Source: Pricia sp. (GTDB taxonomy: Bacteria > Bacteroidota > Bacteroidia > Flavobacteriales > Flavobacteriaceae). Taken from it: 34,376 nucleotides of DNA. Under the pieces are notes generated by a model that was not told where the DNA came from, ran no database searches, and saw only the letters and a list, made by a program, of their open reading frames with translations. Of the stretch, positions 16,612 to 24,923 are shown in pieces. The position numbers were made by a program, and so were the translations under genes. The stretch spans positions 1 to 34,376 of the forward strand of contig JAGXIC010000278.1 of NCBI GenBank assembly GCA_024635875.1, read 5' to 3'. Within the stretch, counting starts at the first letter, position 1. Each line of letters begins with the position of its first letter.

Positions 16612-17220
16612 ATGGCTTTTGATCTACCAAAATTACCCTATCCATTTGATGCATTGGAACCCAATATCGATGCCCGCACCATGGAAATACATCATGATAA
16701 ACATCATGCGGGCTACACCAGTAAACTAAACGCGGCCATTAAAGGTACAGATTTGGAGGGGAAGAAGATTGAGGATATCCTCAAAAATTTAGATATGTCG
16801 AAGACGGCCGTTCGTAATAACGGCGGCGGGTTTTATAATCACTCGCTATTCTGGAAAATAATGTCTCCAGACGGCGGAGGTAAACCCTCCGGGGAGGTTG
16901 CCAAAGCTATAGATGCTGCTTTTGGTTCTTTTGACAGTTTCAAAGAGAAGTTTAGCGACGCTGCAGGTTCACGATTTGGATCAGGCTGGGCTTGGTTGTG
17001 TGTGCACAAAGGTGGAAAAGTGGAAATCTGTTCCACCCCCAATCAAGATAGTCCGTTAATGCCGGATACCGGTTGTGGCGGTCATCCGATTTTGGGACTT
17101 GACGTATGGGAGCATGCCTATTATCTCAACTATCAGAATAAAAGACCTGAATATATCGGTGCGTTTTTCAACGTAATCAATTGGGATGAAGTAGCGAAGC
17201 GATATGCCGACGGCAAGTAA
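16612..17220 (+). CDS. sod: Superoxide dismutase (Fe/Mn family, Mn-like residues)
   Basis: A 202-residue cytoplasmic superoxide dismutase. The metal ligands are His27 (EIHHDKHH), His77 (FYNHSLFW), Asp164 and His168 ([20 protein letters not shown]). The second-sphere glutamine appears to come from the C-terminal domain (TPNQDSPLM, Gln145), and the position used by iron enzymes for it holds glycine ([10 protein letters not shown]); this pattern favours manganese, though cambialistic use cannot be excluded. There is no signal peptide. The gene stands alone, divergent from the helicase gene, with its own terminator at 17247-17279. An inverted repeat 36 bases upstream of the ATG may serve regulation. 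Confidence 0.95.
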   Translation: MAFDLPKLPYPFDALEPNIDARTMEIHHDKHHAGYTSKLNAAIKGTDLEGKKIEDILKNLDMSKTAVRNNGGGFYNHSLFWKIMSPDGGGKPSGEVAKAIDAAFGSFDSFKEKFSDAAGSRFGSGWAWLCVHKGGKVEICSTPNQDSPLMPDTGCGGHPILGLDVWEHAYYLNYQNKRPEYIGAFFNVINWDEVAKRYADGK

Positions 17221-17246
17221 ACGTTAAGTATTGTTTTAAACTGTAA

Positions 17247-17279
17247 AGCTCGGAACCAAAAATGGTTCCGAGCTTTTTT
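17247..17279 (+). terminator. Rho-independent terminator of the superoxide dismutase gene
   Basis: AGCTCGGAACC (17247-17257) pairs with GGTTCCGAGCT (17264-17274) across a six-base loop and is followed by a run of T. It lies 27 bases after the sod stop codon. Confidence 0.9.
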
Positions 17280-17440
17280 ATTGACCAATACGTTTTAAGT
17301 TTCAATCGCATTGCATCAGCTTGTATGCCATTGACAGACCCGCTGCCCTGCAGCAGGGTTAAGCCGTTTAAATCCGATGGGTTGATTCGACCAGCCATTT
17401 TGTAATCTGCCGTTGGCAATTATAAAATGAAATCCGTTTA

Positions 17441-17516
17441 AAATAGAAAAGGGCGGAGAAGTCTCCACCCTTTTCGTCCCAAATCTTACCATAAACTTAA
17501 CCTACTTATGCTATGG
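17441..17516 (-). ncRNA. Small RNA array, copy 1
   Basis: Minus strand. A -7-like box TATTTTTA (17522-17529, one mismatch from TAnnTTTG) is followed by five bases and the conserved core beginning CCATAGCATAAG (5' end near 17516). This copy has TTTATGGTAAG where the others have TTCATGG. The core ends in a terminator hairpin, GGGTGGAGA with TCTCCGCCC (17451-17470), and a T-rich tail TTTTCTATTTT (17441-17450 region). The predicted RNA is about 76 nt. No protein gene lies within 17221-18386. Confidence 0.6.
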
Positions 17517-17647
17517 CAAGGTAAAAATACTAGTATTGAAACGAATAAAAAAGAAATTTTCTTAAAATTTATGGTTTTTTTTATTAGAATTTGGGGTAAA
17601 TCTCAGTTCTAATTGGGGATATCCTTTCCTTTTATTGGGTTTTGGAC

Positions 17648-17720
17648 AAATAAAAAGGCGGAACAATTGCTCCGCCTTTTCCCCAAATCTTACCATGAAC
17701 TTAACCTACTTATGCTATGG
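17648..17720 (-). ncRNA. Small RNA array, copy 2
   Basis: Minus strand. An exact -7 box TATTTTTG (17726-17733), five bases, then the conserved core from CCATAGC (17714-17720). The hairpin pairs GGCGGAGC with GTTCCGCC (17657-17676, one G-U type wobble) and ends in TTTTTATTT. T-rich sequence rather than TTG occupies the -33 region. The predicted RNA is about 73 nt. The core sequence is identical to copies 3 and 4 from CCATAG through GATTTGGGG. Confidence 0.65.
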
Positions 17721-17953
17721 TTCTCCAAAAATACAGCAAGGTTGGTGGTTTAAAAAAGGTTTTAGATGAACAGCAGTTTCTTCGGTTGAAATGCAAGAAT
17801 CAAACAGGTTTGGTTCGGAGTGCGCTAAAACAATTAGAAGATTTTTTAGCTTTTAATATTTTTTAGAGAGGGAGAGATTTATTTATATGGCAAGATGGAA
17901 CTCTAAATTAGAGACCGCGCCCGATGGCGGGTGACAAAAAACTGTCCTTATAC

Positions 17954-18028
17954 AAAATAAAAAGGCGGAGCAAATTGCTCCGCCTTTTCCCCAAATCTTA
18001 CCATGAACTTAACCTACTTATGCTATGG
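17954..18028 (-). ncRNA. Small RNA array, copy 3
   Basis: Minus strand. An exact -7 box TACATTTG (18034-18041), five bases, and the conserved core from CCATAGC (18022-18028). The hairpin GGCGGAGC / GCTCCGCC (17964-17984 region) is perfect and is followed by TTTTTATTTT. TTT lies 20 bases upstream of the -7 box. The predicted RNA is about 75 nt. A 16-codon reading frame starts at the internal ATG (ATGGTAAGATTTGGGG), but it runs through the terminator and its length is not kept in other copies. Confidence 0.65.
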
Positions 18029-18182
18029 TGAGACAAATGTATGGCAGAAGATGTACGGTAGAAATTTTATTTGTTGAAGGGGATGAAAATGGGATGAAGT
18101 GCTGGGAATCAATTCTGACAAGCTATTGTCAAATATAATTAGACTGCGCTCTACGGTAAAGTGATAGCCCGGGGTTTTATTC

Positions 18183-18256
18183 AATAAAAAAGGTGGAGAA
18201 GTCTCCACCTTTTTTGCCCCAAATCTTACCATGAACTTAACCTACTTATGCTATGG
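18183..18256 (-). ncRNA. Small RNA array, copy 4
   Basis: Minus strand. An exact -7 box TAAATTTG (18263-18270), six bases, and the conserved core from CCATAGC (18250-18256). The hairpin is GGTGGAGA / TCTCCACC (18192-18209) followed by TTTTTTATT. Compared with copy 3, two base pairs in the stem have changed on both sides. Here CTTACCAT just 5' of the core can pair with ATGGTAAG inside it. It lies 130 bases after the purF stop on the same strand, so its terminator may also end purF read-through. Confidence 0.65.
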
Positions 18257-18386
18257 TAAGCTCAAATTTACTTTGAGAATGTCGTTAAAGCGCCGAAAAG
18301 ACGATATAAAACGTAAATTATCGATGAAATGCATATATACATGTAGATCATCGATGGGAACCCAGCGGTAGGCACATTGAAGCGGT

Positions 18387-20285
18387 TCAATACGCCCGTT
18401 CGTTCTTGCCCTCGTAAAAATTGATAAAGGCTCTGTTGACCACTCGATTCCCTCCAGGAGTGGGATAATTTCCCGTAAAATACCAGTCCCCAAGGTTTTT
18501 TGGGCAGGCCTGATGCAAATTTTCTATCGTCTGATAAATAATCTGTACCTCGGCATTAATGTCATCGGGACTCAATAATTCCCCGATTTTTTGGGAAATT
18601 TCCTGAGCGGTAAATGGCGCATAGAAATCCTTGACGTAGTTAATGACATCGACATCCCTTGAATGGGCCTGTGCCATGCATTTGTCATAGATATCGTCTA
18701 CCACGTTCATGGTCAAGCGTTCTTGATGCAGGGCCAACCCCGCCTTGAAGGCAATAAAATCTTCTAGCTTGGCCATGTCGATACCATAGCAGTCGGGATA
18801 ACGTATCTGTGGGGCCGAAGAGACTACGATTATTTTTTTCGGCGATAGTCGGTCCAAAATGCGGAGAATACTCTTTTTCAGCGTGGTGCCACGAACTATG
18901 CTGTCATCTATGATGACCAAATTATCGCCCTTATCGACGGATCCGTACGAGATATCGTAAACATGTGCCACCAAATCGTCCCTGCTGCTGTCTTGCGTAA
19001 TGAAGGTGCGCAACTTGGCATCCTTTATGGCCACTTTTTCGATACGGGGGCGTACTTCCAGAATTTCATGTAGCTGCTCGCTGGTAATTTTTGTTCCTAT
19101 GGAAAGAATCTGTTCTTCCTTTCTCTTATTAAGATAATTCTGCGCCTCTTTCACCATACCGAAAAAAGAGGTTTCGGCCGTATTGGGAATATAGGAAAAT
19201 ACCGTGTGTTTAATGTCGTTTTCTATGGATGTCAATATCTGGGGAAAAAGAAGTTTCCCCAACATTTTACGTTCCTGATATATTTCCTTGTCACTGCCCC
19301 GTGAAAAATAGATGCGCTCGAAAGAACAGGCCTTTCGTTCTACCGGGGACAAGATTTCTTTTAAGGATGTTTTTCCATTCTTTTCTACAATGATGGCATG
19401 CCCCGGATCCAGTTCCATAACCTTTTCGTAAGGCACGTTGAACACGGTCTGTATGGCCGGTCGTTCGGAAGCAATGGCGACTACTTCATCGTCTTGGTAA
19501 TAGTAGACCGGACGGATACCAGCTGGATCCCGCAATACGAAGGCGTCACCATGACCTAGCAGTCCGGCCATGGCATAGCCACCATCCCAGTTTTTGGCCG
19601 CCCTTCTTAAAATCTTATGCACCTTTAATCTTTCCGCGATCAAGGGCGAAGCTTCCTGTTTGGTATATCCTTCCTTTTTTATCTGTTTGTAGAGCTTGGC
19701 AACGGCATCATCTAAAAAATGACCTATTTTTTCCATCACGGTGACCGTATCCGCCATTTCCTTGGGGTGCTGCCCTAATTGAATCAGGTTGTCGAACAGC
19801 TCGTTTACATTGGTCATGTTGAAGTTTCCGGCGATGATCAGGTTCCGGTGCATCCAGTTGTTCTGCCTTAGGAACGGGTGTACGTTCTCGATACTATTTT
19901 TCCCGAAGGTACCATAGCGCACGTGCCCCAACAGCACCTCCCCGATATAGGGAATATGCCTTTTCTGCATGGCGACGTTGTCAGCATATTCCGGATGGGC
20001 CAACAGCGTTGTATTGATACGGTCATTGATTTGGTCGAAAATGTCCTGAATGGGCTGTTGTGCCACGGAGCGTACCCGGCTCATGTAGCGCTCGCCGGCC
20101 TTCATATCCAATTTGATACTGGCAAAACCGGCACCGTCCTGACCACGGTTGTGCTGCTTTTCCATCATCAGGTACATCTTGTTTACGCCGTAGAAGGCCG
20201 TACCGTATTTTTCCTTATAATATTCCAAGGGTTTCAACAACCGGATCAAAGAAATACCACATTCGTGTTTAATAGCGTCGCTCAT
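18387..20285 (-). CDS. purF: Amidophosphoribosyltransferase
   Basis: A 632-residue enzyme of the first committed step of purine synthesis, transferring the glutamine amide to PRPP. The class II glutamine amidotransferase domain begins at Cys9 (IKHECGISLI), so eight residues would have to be removed to free the nucleophile. QHNRGQDGAGFAS and GHVRYGTFG belong to this domain. RDPAGIRPVYYY and VAIASERPAIQT link to the phosphoribosyltransferase domain, whose PRPP loop is NLVIIDDSIVRGTTLKKS at about 455-472. It is longer than the ~505 residues of the E. coli enzyme because of insertions, which is usual in Bacteroidetes. ATG 20285 lies only 16 bases after the terminator-like T run at 20301, so its promoter must lie within or before the PfkB gene, or the terminator leaks. 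Confidence 0.93.
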   Translation of the reverse strand: MSDAIKHECGISLIRLLKPLEYYKEKYGTAFYGVNKMYLMMEKQHNRGQDGAGFASIKLDMKAGERYMSRVRSVAQQPIQDIFDQINDRINTTLLAHPEYADNVAMQKRHIPYIGEVLLGHVRYGTFGKNSIENVHPFLRQNNWMHRNLIIAGNFNMTNVNELFDNLIQLGQHPKEMADTVTVMEKIGHFLDDAVAKLYKQIKKEGYTKQEASPLIAERLKVHKILRRAAKNWDGGYAMAGLLGHGDAFVLRDPAGIRPVYYYQDDEVVAIASERPAIQTVFNVPYEKVMELDPGHAIIVEKNGKTSLKEILSPVERKACSFERIYFSRGSDKEIYQERKMLGKLLFPQILTSIENDIKHTVFSYIPNTAETSFFGMVKEAQNYLNKRKEEQILSIGTKITSEQLHEILEVRPRIEKVAIKDAKLRTFITQDSSRDDLVAHVYDISYGSVDKGDNLVIIDDSIVRGTTLKKSILRILDRLSPKKIIVVSSAPQIRYPDCYGIDMAKLEDFIAFKAGLALHQERLTMNVVDDIYDKCMAQAHSRDVDVINYVKDFYAPFTAQEISQKIGELLSPDDINAEVQIIYQTIENLHQACPKNLGDWYFTGNYPTPGGNRVVNRAFINFYEGKNERAY

Positions 20286-20300
20286 TTCGCTTTGCGGGTT

Positions 20301-20323
20301 AAAAAAGCCCCAAATTTTGGGGC
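20301..20323 (-). terminator. Terminator hairpin between the PfkB kinase gene and purF
   Basis: On the minus strand GCCCCAAAATTTGGGGC (20307-20323) is an almost perfect palindrome followed by TTTTTT (20301-20306). It lies 11 bases after the PfkB stop codon and just before the purF start. Confidence 0.85.
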
Positions 20324-20334
20324 AGGTTTTATAT

Positions 20335-21261
20335 CTATTTTAATTCTATATCAAATTGGGTCAAGGTCTTGAACTGATGTAGGCGTTGGTTGACTTCTTC
20401 CCTTTTCAGGTCTTGCATCCGTTTTGTGCCGAAACGCTCTACACAGAACGAGGCTAGATTGGAGCCATGGATGACGGCATTTTTCAAGTTTTCGAACGAA
20501 ATAGTGTCGGTGGCCGCTAAATAACCTGTAAATCCACCGGCGATAGTGTCACCGGCACCTGTTGGATCAAACACTTCCTCTAAAGGCAGGGCGGGAGCAA
20601 AGAATACTTTTTCGTTATGGAACAGCAAGGCACCGTGTTCCCCTTTTTTTATAACAACATATTTAGGTCCCATTTTTTGTATTTCCTCCGCAGCCTTGAC
20701 CAGCGAGTATTCTTCCGTAAGTTGCCGGGCCTCTTCATCGTTTATTGTGATGACATCGATATGTTTTATGACCTGCTTTAGTTCTTCAAGGGCATGGTCC
20801 ATCCAAAAATTCATGGTGTCAAGGACAATCAACTTGGGGGTAGCTTTCATTTGTTCGATGACACTCATCTGAACCGAGGGATGCAAATTACCCAACATAA
20901 CCAGGTCGGCATCCTTAAAATTATCAGGGACTATGGGATTGAAATCGGCCAATGTATTGAGTTCCGTAACCAGGGTATCCCTAGAATTTAAATCGTTATG
21001 GTATTTACCTTTCCAATAAAACGTTTTGCCGCCCTTGACAATCTCAAGGCCCGATAAATCGATGTTCCTATTTCTGAGCAGGTCTAAATAGGCTTCAGGA
21101 AGGTCATCGCCGACAATGGAGACGATGGCCGAGTCGACTTCAAACTGTGACGCGGCCAGACCGATAAAGGTAGCGGCACCGCCCAGTATTCTATCGGTTT
21201 TACCAAAAGGAGTCTCGATTTCGTCAAAGGCAACGGTGCCTACGATCAGAAGTTTACCCAT
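20335..21261 (-). CDS. PfkB-family sugar/nucleoside kinase
   Basis: A 308-residue cytoplasmic ribokinase-fold kinase. The N-terminal motif reads RILGGAATFIGLAASQF (about residues 24-40), and the C-terminal PfkB signature is FDPTGAGDTIAGGFTGYLA with catalytic Asp238. The strand DTMNFWMDHALEELK and the motif ITINDEEARQLTEE fit the adenosine kinase/ribokinase group. The phosphate acceptor is not certain; location next to purF hints at nucleoside or ribose metabolism but this is weak. A well-formed -7 box TATCTTTG (21279-21286) lies 17 bases upstream of the ATG. Confidence 0.87.
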   Translation of the reverse strand: MGKLLIVGTVAFDEIETPFGKTDRILGGAATFIGLAASQFEVDSAIVSIVGDDLPEAYLDLLRNRNIDLSGLEIVKGGKTFYWKGKYHNDLNSRDTLVTELNTLADFNPIVPDNFKDADLVMLGNLHPSVQMSVIEQMKATPKLIVLDTMNFWMDHALEELKQVIKHIDVITINDEEARQLTEEYSLVKAAEEIQKMGPKYVVIKKGEHGALLFHNEKVFFAPALPLEEVFDPTGAGDTIAGGFTGYLAATDTISFENLKNAVIHGSNLASFCVERFGTKRMQDLKREEVNQRLHQFKTLTQFDIELK

Positions 21262-21278
21262 GCATTTTTATTTTAGTG

Positions 21279-21306
21279 CAAAGATAAGGTTTTGAAATCC
21301 CAACAA
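21279..21306 (-). promoter_or_regulatory. Promoter of the PfkB kinase gene
   Basis: The minus strand has TTG (21304-21306), 17 bases, and TATCTTTG (21279-21286), matching the Bacteroidetes consensus. The predicted leader is about 10 bases. Confidence 0.6.
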
Positions 21307-21400
21307 AAATTAAATCTGAGGTCTATTTTGATGAACGTTTCCTGACTTGTAAACCCTGATCTCCGGGGGAAAATCATGACCGGTTCATAAACGCAGAAAA

Positions 21401-23287
21401 TCAAGCCTCTCGCGCTGCCGTGGCATATTTATCCTTAACGTTGTTCTCTATCCACTTTAGGCAATCCGTAAAATTATCGAAAATATGTTCTTTGGGAATG
21501 AGATCGGGAACCATATCTACCCGCTCCATCATATAGCGCGGTTGTTTTAGCACATCGACCAGCAGCACATTGATGCCTGATTTCTTCAGGTCGATTAGTA
21601 CATCTTCTAAGGTGTATAGGCCCGATTGATCCATGTACTGCATCCGGTCCATGCGAATGATGACCGTTGACGCCGTTCTAGGAATCTGGTCGGCCAATTG
21701 CTGAAACTCACTCGTTGACCCGAAGAACAACGGCCCTTTGATGTGCTTGATAAAAACCTCTTCCTTAAACCTTTTGGGGAAATTTAACTCATCGGCCCAT
21801 CCATCTTCCTTATCCAAAGCTTTTACGTCGGAACGTTCAGCAGTAAGGTCGCCCATTTTTTTCATGAACATCAACGAGGCGATTACCAGACCTACGCCTA
21901 CCGCATAAACCAAATTCCACACCGAGGAGAGCACCAAAACAATCAGCATAATCACGACCTCGGAACTGAATTTTATCGGGCCTAGGCTCATGTCTTTGGG
22001 CAGACTGGGTATGGCTTTTAGTCCCTTATAATCCATCACCCCTATGCCTACGGTCACCAAAATACCGGCGAGTACGGCAGCGGGAATCTGCGAGGCGACC
22101 GGGCCTAATGCCAAGAGAATAATCAATAGCAGCACGCCGGCGATCATACCCGACAATTTGCTCTTACCGCCTGCATTGATGTTTACCACCGTTCTGATCG
22201 TTGCGCCGGCACCGGGTATGCCGCCGAAAACCGCGGCGATACTATTACCGATACCCTGCCCGACCAGTTCTTTATTGGGCTGGTGCTTGGTTTTGGTCAT
22301 GTTATCGGCCACGACCGAGGTCAATAGTGAATCTATGGCCCCTAAAAGCGCCAGGGTCAACGCCGTAAATACGTAGGGCGTGACCGTACCCAGCTCGAAT
22401 TCAGTAAATATACCTAGATTGGGCATGGGAAATCCGCTAGGTATCTGCTCGATGGGACGATACTTCAATCCGAAACCATAGGCAACTCCCGAGACTACTA
22501 CCAAGGCGACCAGGGCACTCGGAATCGTAGTGGTTATCCGTTTAAAACCATAAATAATGATGATAGTGGCCAACGCCAAGATCAGTTCGAGCCAATTGAC
22601 GTTTTTTAATGCCCTGGGAAAAACCTTGATGGCCCCTATGACTCCCGATGCTTCCGTCTTGGCCAAGGTTTGGGCTTCTTTGAGCATATCATCTTCGGTA
22701 ATCTTCTTGGCCCTTTTTATGGTCTCCTCAAAATTCTCTAAAACTAAAATACCTTCCCCTGCTTCTTCCTTTAAAATATTATCAAGAATGATTTCTTCGG
22801 CCTGTGGTTTGTATTTGCTGACAAAATCTTCATCTTCTTTTGGATAGTAACCAATGGCCGGCAAAATCTGAGTTACCAAAATGATAACACCGATAGCGGT
22901 CATAAAGCCCGAAACTACGGGATAGGGAATATACCGAATATACTTACCGATACCCATCAACCCGAGGCTGATCTGCATTAGCCCTGCCAACAGAAAGACG
23001 ATCAGTATAGCGGGTAAGGCTTTTTCAAGACTTCCATCATTAGCAGCTACAATACCGGCAATAACCACCATACTTACGGCGGTCATCGGCGCGGTAGGCC
23101 CCGAAATCTGAGTGTTCGTACCCCCGAAAAGGGCGGCGAAGAAACTGATGAAAATAGCACCGTAGAGTCCGGCGCTGGGACCCATGCCCGAACTTACGCC
23201 GAAAGCAAGTGCCAAGGGAAGGGCAACGATACCTGCGGTAATTCCACCAAAGAGGTCGCCCCTTAGGTTCGCAAATAGGTTTTTCAT
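21401..23287 (-). CDS. SulP family transporter with STAS domain (second copy)
   Basis: A 628-residue inner-membrane SulP protein, likely a bicarbonate or sulfate transporter. The core includes VALPLALAFGVSSGMGPSAG, AALFGGTNTQISGPTAPMT and GIGNSIAAVFGGIPGAGATI. The C-terminal STAS domain reads IKGPLFFGSTSEFQQL, IIRMDRMQYMDQSGLYTLED. Between two membrane segments, at residues ~149-228, is a long acidic, non-membrane insertion (from KEDEDFVSKYK to FPRALKNV). ATG 23287 (MKNLFANLRGD) is preferred to an upstream frame extension of 28 residues that would cross the terminator at 23335-23365. It follows the carbonic anhydrase gene, from which the terminator separates it, so it probably has its own promoter (TATATTTA upstream, one mismatch). 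Confidence 0.88.
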   Translation of the reverse strand: MKNLFANLRGDLFGGITAGIVALPLALAFGVSSGMGPSAGLYGAIFISFFAALFGGTNTQISGPTAPMTAVSMVVIAGIVAANDGSLEKALPAILIVFLLAGLMQISLGLMGIGKYIRYIPYPVVSGFMTAIGVIILVTQILPAIGYYPKEDEDFVSKYKPQAEEIILDNILKEEAGEGILVLENFEETIKRAKKITEDDMLKEAQTLAKTEASGVIGAIKVFPRALKNVNWLELILALATIIIIYGFKRITTTIPSALVALVVVSGVAYGFGLKYRPIEQIPSGFPMPNLGIFTEFELGTVTPYVFTALTLALLGAIDSLLTSVVADNMTKTKHQPNKELVGQGIGNSIAAVFGGIPGAGATIRTVVNINAGGKSKLSGMIAGVLLLIILLALGPVASQIPAAVLAGILVTVGIGVMDYKGLKAIPSLPKDMSLGPIKFSSEVVIMLIVLVLSSVWNLVYAVGVGLVIASLMFMKKMGDLTAERSDVKALDKEDGWADELNFPKRFKEEVFIKHIKGPLFFGSTSEFQQLADQIPRTASTVIIRMDRMQYMDQSGLYTLEDVLIDLKKSGINVLLVDVLKQPRYMMERVDMVPDLIPKEHIFDNFTDCLKWIENNVKDKYATAAREA

Positions 23288-23334
23288 TTCAATGCCTGAA
23301 TTATAAAATTTAAATATATAACCGTTTGAGGAAC

Positions 23335-23365
23335 AAAAAAAGCCAATTTTAAAATTGGCTTTTTT
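23335..23365. terminator. Bidirectional terminator between carbonic anhydrase and SulP genes
   Basis: A-tract, then the perfect palindrome GCCAATTTTAAAATTGGC (23342-23359), then a T-tract. On the minus strand it closes the carbonic anhydrase transcript 30 bases after its stop. Confidence 0.85.
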
Positions 23366-23394
23366 AAACAATATACTACATCAACTTGTCTTTA

Positions 23395-24024
23395 TCAGAT
23401 AAAGGTAATCATTCCGTTTTTGATATCGTACATCGCTCCAACAATCTTTACTTCCCCATTGTCTTCCATTTCCTTAAGAACAGGGCTCATCAAGCGTGTG
23501 TTTTCAATGGTCATACGTACATTTTTCTCGGCTACTGCATTGACAAAGTCCAAATTTTTTGAATTTCGGAGGTTCTTGTCAGAAGGCTCATTTACGGCTT
23601 TGACCGCAGGTTTGATTTTATCGAGAAGCAAGGTGAGATTGCCCAATTTCGCGTCATCGCAGGCCCCTTTTACCGCACCACAGGCCGTATGGCCCAAAAT
23701 AACGACTACTTTTGTGCCCGCAAGCTTACAGGCAAATTCAATACTACCCAGAATATCTTCATTCACAACATTTCCCGCCACCCTTGCGCTAAAAATGTCG
23801 CCTACTCCTTGGTCGAAAATCAACTCTGCGGACACCCTTGAATCGATGCAACTCAATATGGTGGCAAAAGGGTATTGGCCTGATGCCGTATCATCAACCT
23901 GCTCCAACAGGTCACGATCGGCTTTTTTGTTCGCTACAAACCTTGCATTACCTTCCTTTAAAAGTTGTATTGCGGAGTCCGGTGATAGGGCGGCCTGTGT
24001 TTCTCTTGTATGTGCTTTCATCAT
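23395..24024 (-). CDS. Beta-class carbonic anhydrase
   Basis: A 209-residue zinc enzyme interconverting CO2 and bicarbonate. The zinc ligands are Cys59 and Asp61 in LSCIDSRVSAELIFDQGVGD, and His112 and Cys115 in VVVILGHTACGAVKGACDD. The GDIFSARVAGNVVNEDILGS segment is a family hallmark. The N-terminus (MMKAHTRETQAALSPDSAI) has no clear signal peptide, so a cytoplasmic place is more likely. ATG 24024 and ATG 24021 are adjacent; either could start. It follows the universal stress protein gene by 83 bases on the same strand and sits between two SulP genes. That fits bicarbonate supply for carboxylases rather than isolated pH control. Confidence 0.93.
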   Translation of the reverse strand: MMKAHTRETQAALSPDSAIQLLKEGNARFVANKKADRDLLEQVDDTASGQYPFATILSCIDSRVSAELIFDQGVGDIFSARVAGNVVNEDILGSIEFACKLAGTKVVVILGHTACGAVKGACDDAKLGNLTLLLDKIKPAVKAVNEPSDKNLRNSKNLDFVNAVAEKNVRMTIENTRLMSPVLKEMEDNGEVKIVGAMYDIKNGMITFI

Positions 24025-24107
24025 AGTTATTTAATTTATTTGATTTATAATTAGAACTTGTCTTGACCTTTAAAATGACCTTATCGCCGCCGATATGTTA
24101 AACCCAT

Positions 24108-24917
24108 TCACTTTCCCGAAACCAAAACCGATGCGCTCGTTTTATTGATGATGTGCCCTATATCGGATAACTTTAAGACTCTTTCATCGTCCGAACCGTT
24201 CCTTACCCTTCTCAAATATAACAAGTCTACCTTATTTTTCGATATATACTTTGAAAGGCTGTTTATCGCACCATCACTGTATTCGAAAACATATTCAATG
24301 ACCTCTTTGTTTTGCGAAAGTGTTTTGTTTTTTGAAGCATTCGAATTTTTAACAAATTTAAACGATTTGATCGGCTTTAGAACATGCGACATCAAATCTA
24401 CGGCGAATTCTAAATTCATGGAATGCCCCGAATCGTTCAAAACGCCAAAAGACAATTTCTCTCCCGGCTCCAGGTCATGTTCACCCGAAGCAATTAGTAC
24501 CGGTCCGTCGAAGGTTTCCAACACAAATTCCGTGATACCATCACCAATGAAACTCAAGGGCTTATATTTTCGTCTTCCCAAGACGATGATGTCAGGGGAG
24601 TGCTCTTTGATGTAGTTGCTGATTTCATCTTTTATATTTCCAAAAACGAACGAATATTTTATATCAATTTCTTGGCTCTTTGAAATTGGAGCTATCAGTT
24701 CGCTTAATTGCCTGTCGATTGCCGAATGTTCAGTATTAATAGACCTCATGGCAGACAACTGATTATCAATGTCCACAATTTCAGTGGGTCTTTTTATATT
24801 GAAGATTGTTATCTCACCATGGATTATTTTGGCAAACTTGACCGTATTTTTGAGCATCCTATCCGTAACATTGTTCAAATCTGACAGTACCACTATTTTA
24901 TATGTTCTTTTTTTCAT
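24108..24917 (-). CDS. Universal stress protein (tandem UspA domains)
   Basis: A 269-residue cytoplasmic protein with two Usp halves, about 1-145 and 150-269. The first opens with YKIVVLSDLNNVTDRMLKNT and ends with DIIVLGRRKYKPLSFIGDGI then TEFVLETFDGPVLIAS, a variant of the G-x2-G-x9-G-S/T nucleotide loop. The second half is divergent (SFGVLNDSGHSMNLEFAVDL, then ISKNKVDLLYLRRVRNG). Its ATG lies six bases after the stop of the upstream SulP gene, so the pair is almost certainly coexpressed. A Usp bound to a SulP transporter gene suggests nucleotide- or stress-dependent control of transport; this is inference from context. Confidence 0.82.
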   Translation of the reverse strand: MKKRTYKIVVLSDLNNVTDRMLKNTVKFAKIIHGEITIFNIKRPTEIVDIDNQLSAMRSINTEHSAIDRQLSELIAPISKSQEIDIKYSFVFGNIKDEISNYIKEHSPDIIVLGRRKYKPLSFIGDGITEFVLETFDGPVLIASGEHDLEPGEKLSFGVLNDSGHSMNLEFAVDLMSHVLKPIKSFKFVKNSNASKNKTLSQNKEVIEYVFEYSDGAINSLSKYISKNKVDLLYLRRVRNGSDDERVLKLSDIGHIINKTSASVLVSGK

Positions 24918-24923
24918 GATTTC

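Noticed and set aside
17342-17358. Two mutually exclusive small hairpins (GCTGC/GCAGC and CCCTG/CAGGG)
   Set aside because: Short, without a T tract or conserved neighbour; no role can be supported.
17954-18232. Short peptide starting at the internal ATG (M-V-R-F-G) of the repeated units
   Set aside because: The frame runs through the terminator hairpin, its length and sequence differ between copies, and variation follows base pairing rather than codons.
17441-18270. CRISPR-like reading of the four repeats
   Set aside because: Only four units with unequal spacers of about 120-230 bases, each with promoter and terminator; no cas genes in the window.
17441-18270. Plus-strand orientation of the four repeated units
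   Set aside because: On the plus strand the hairpin would lead, T tracts are shorter and interrupted by C or G, and no -7 box precedes it; the minus strand has all signals in order.
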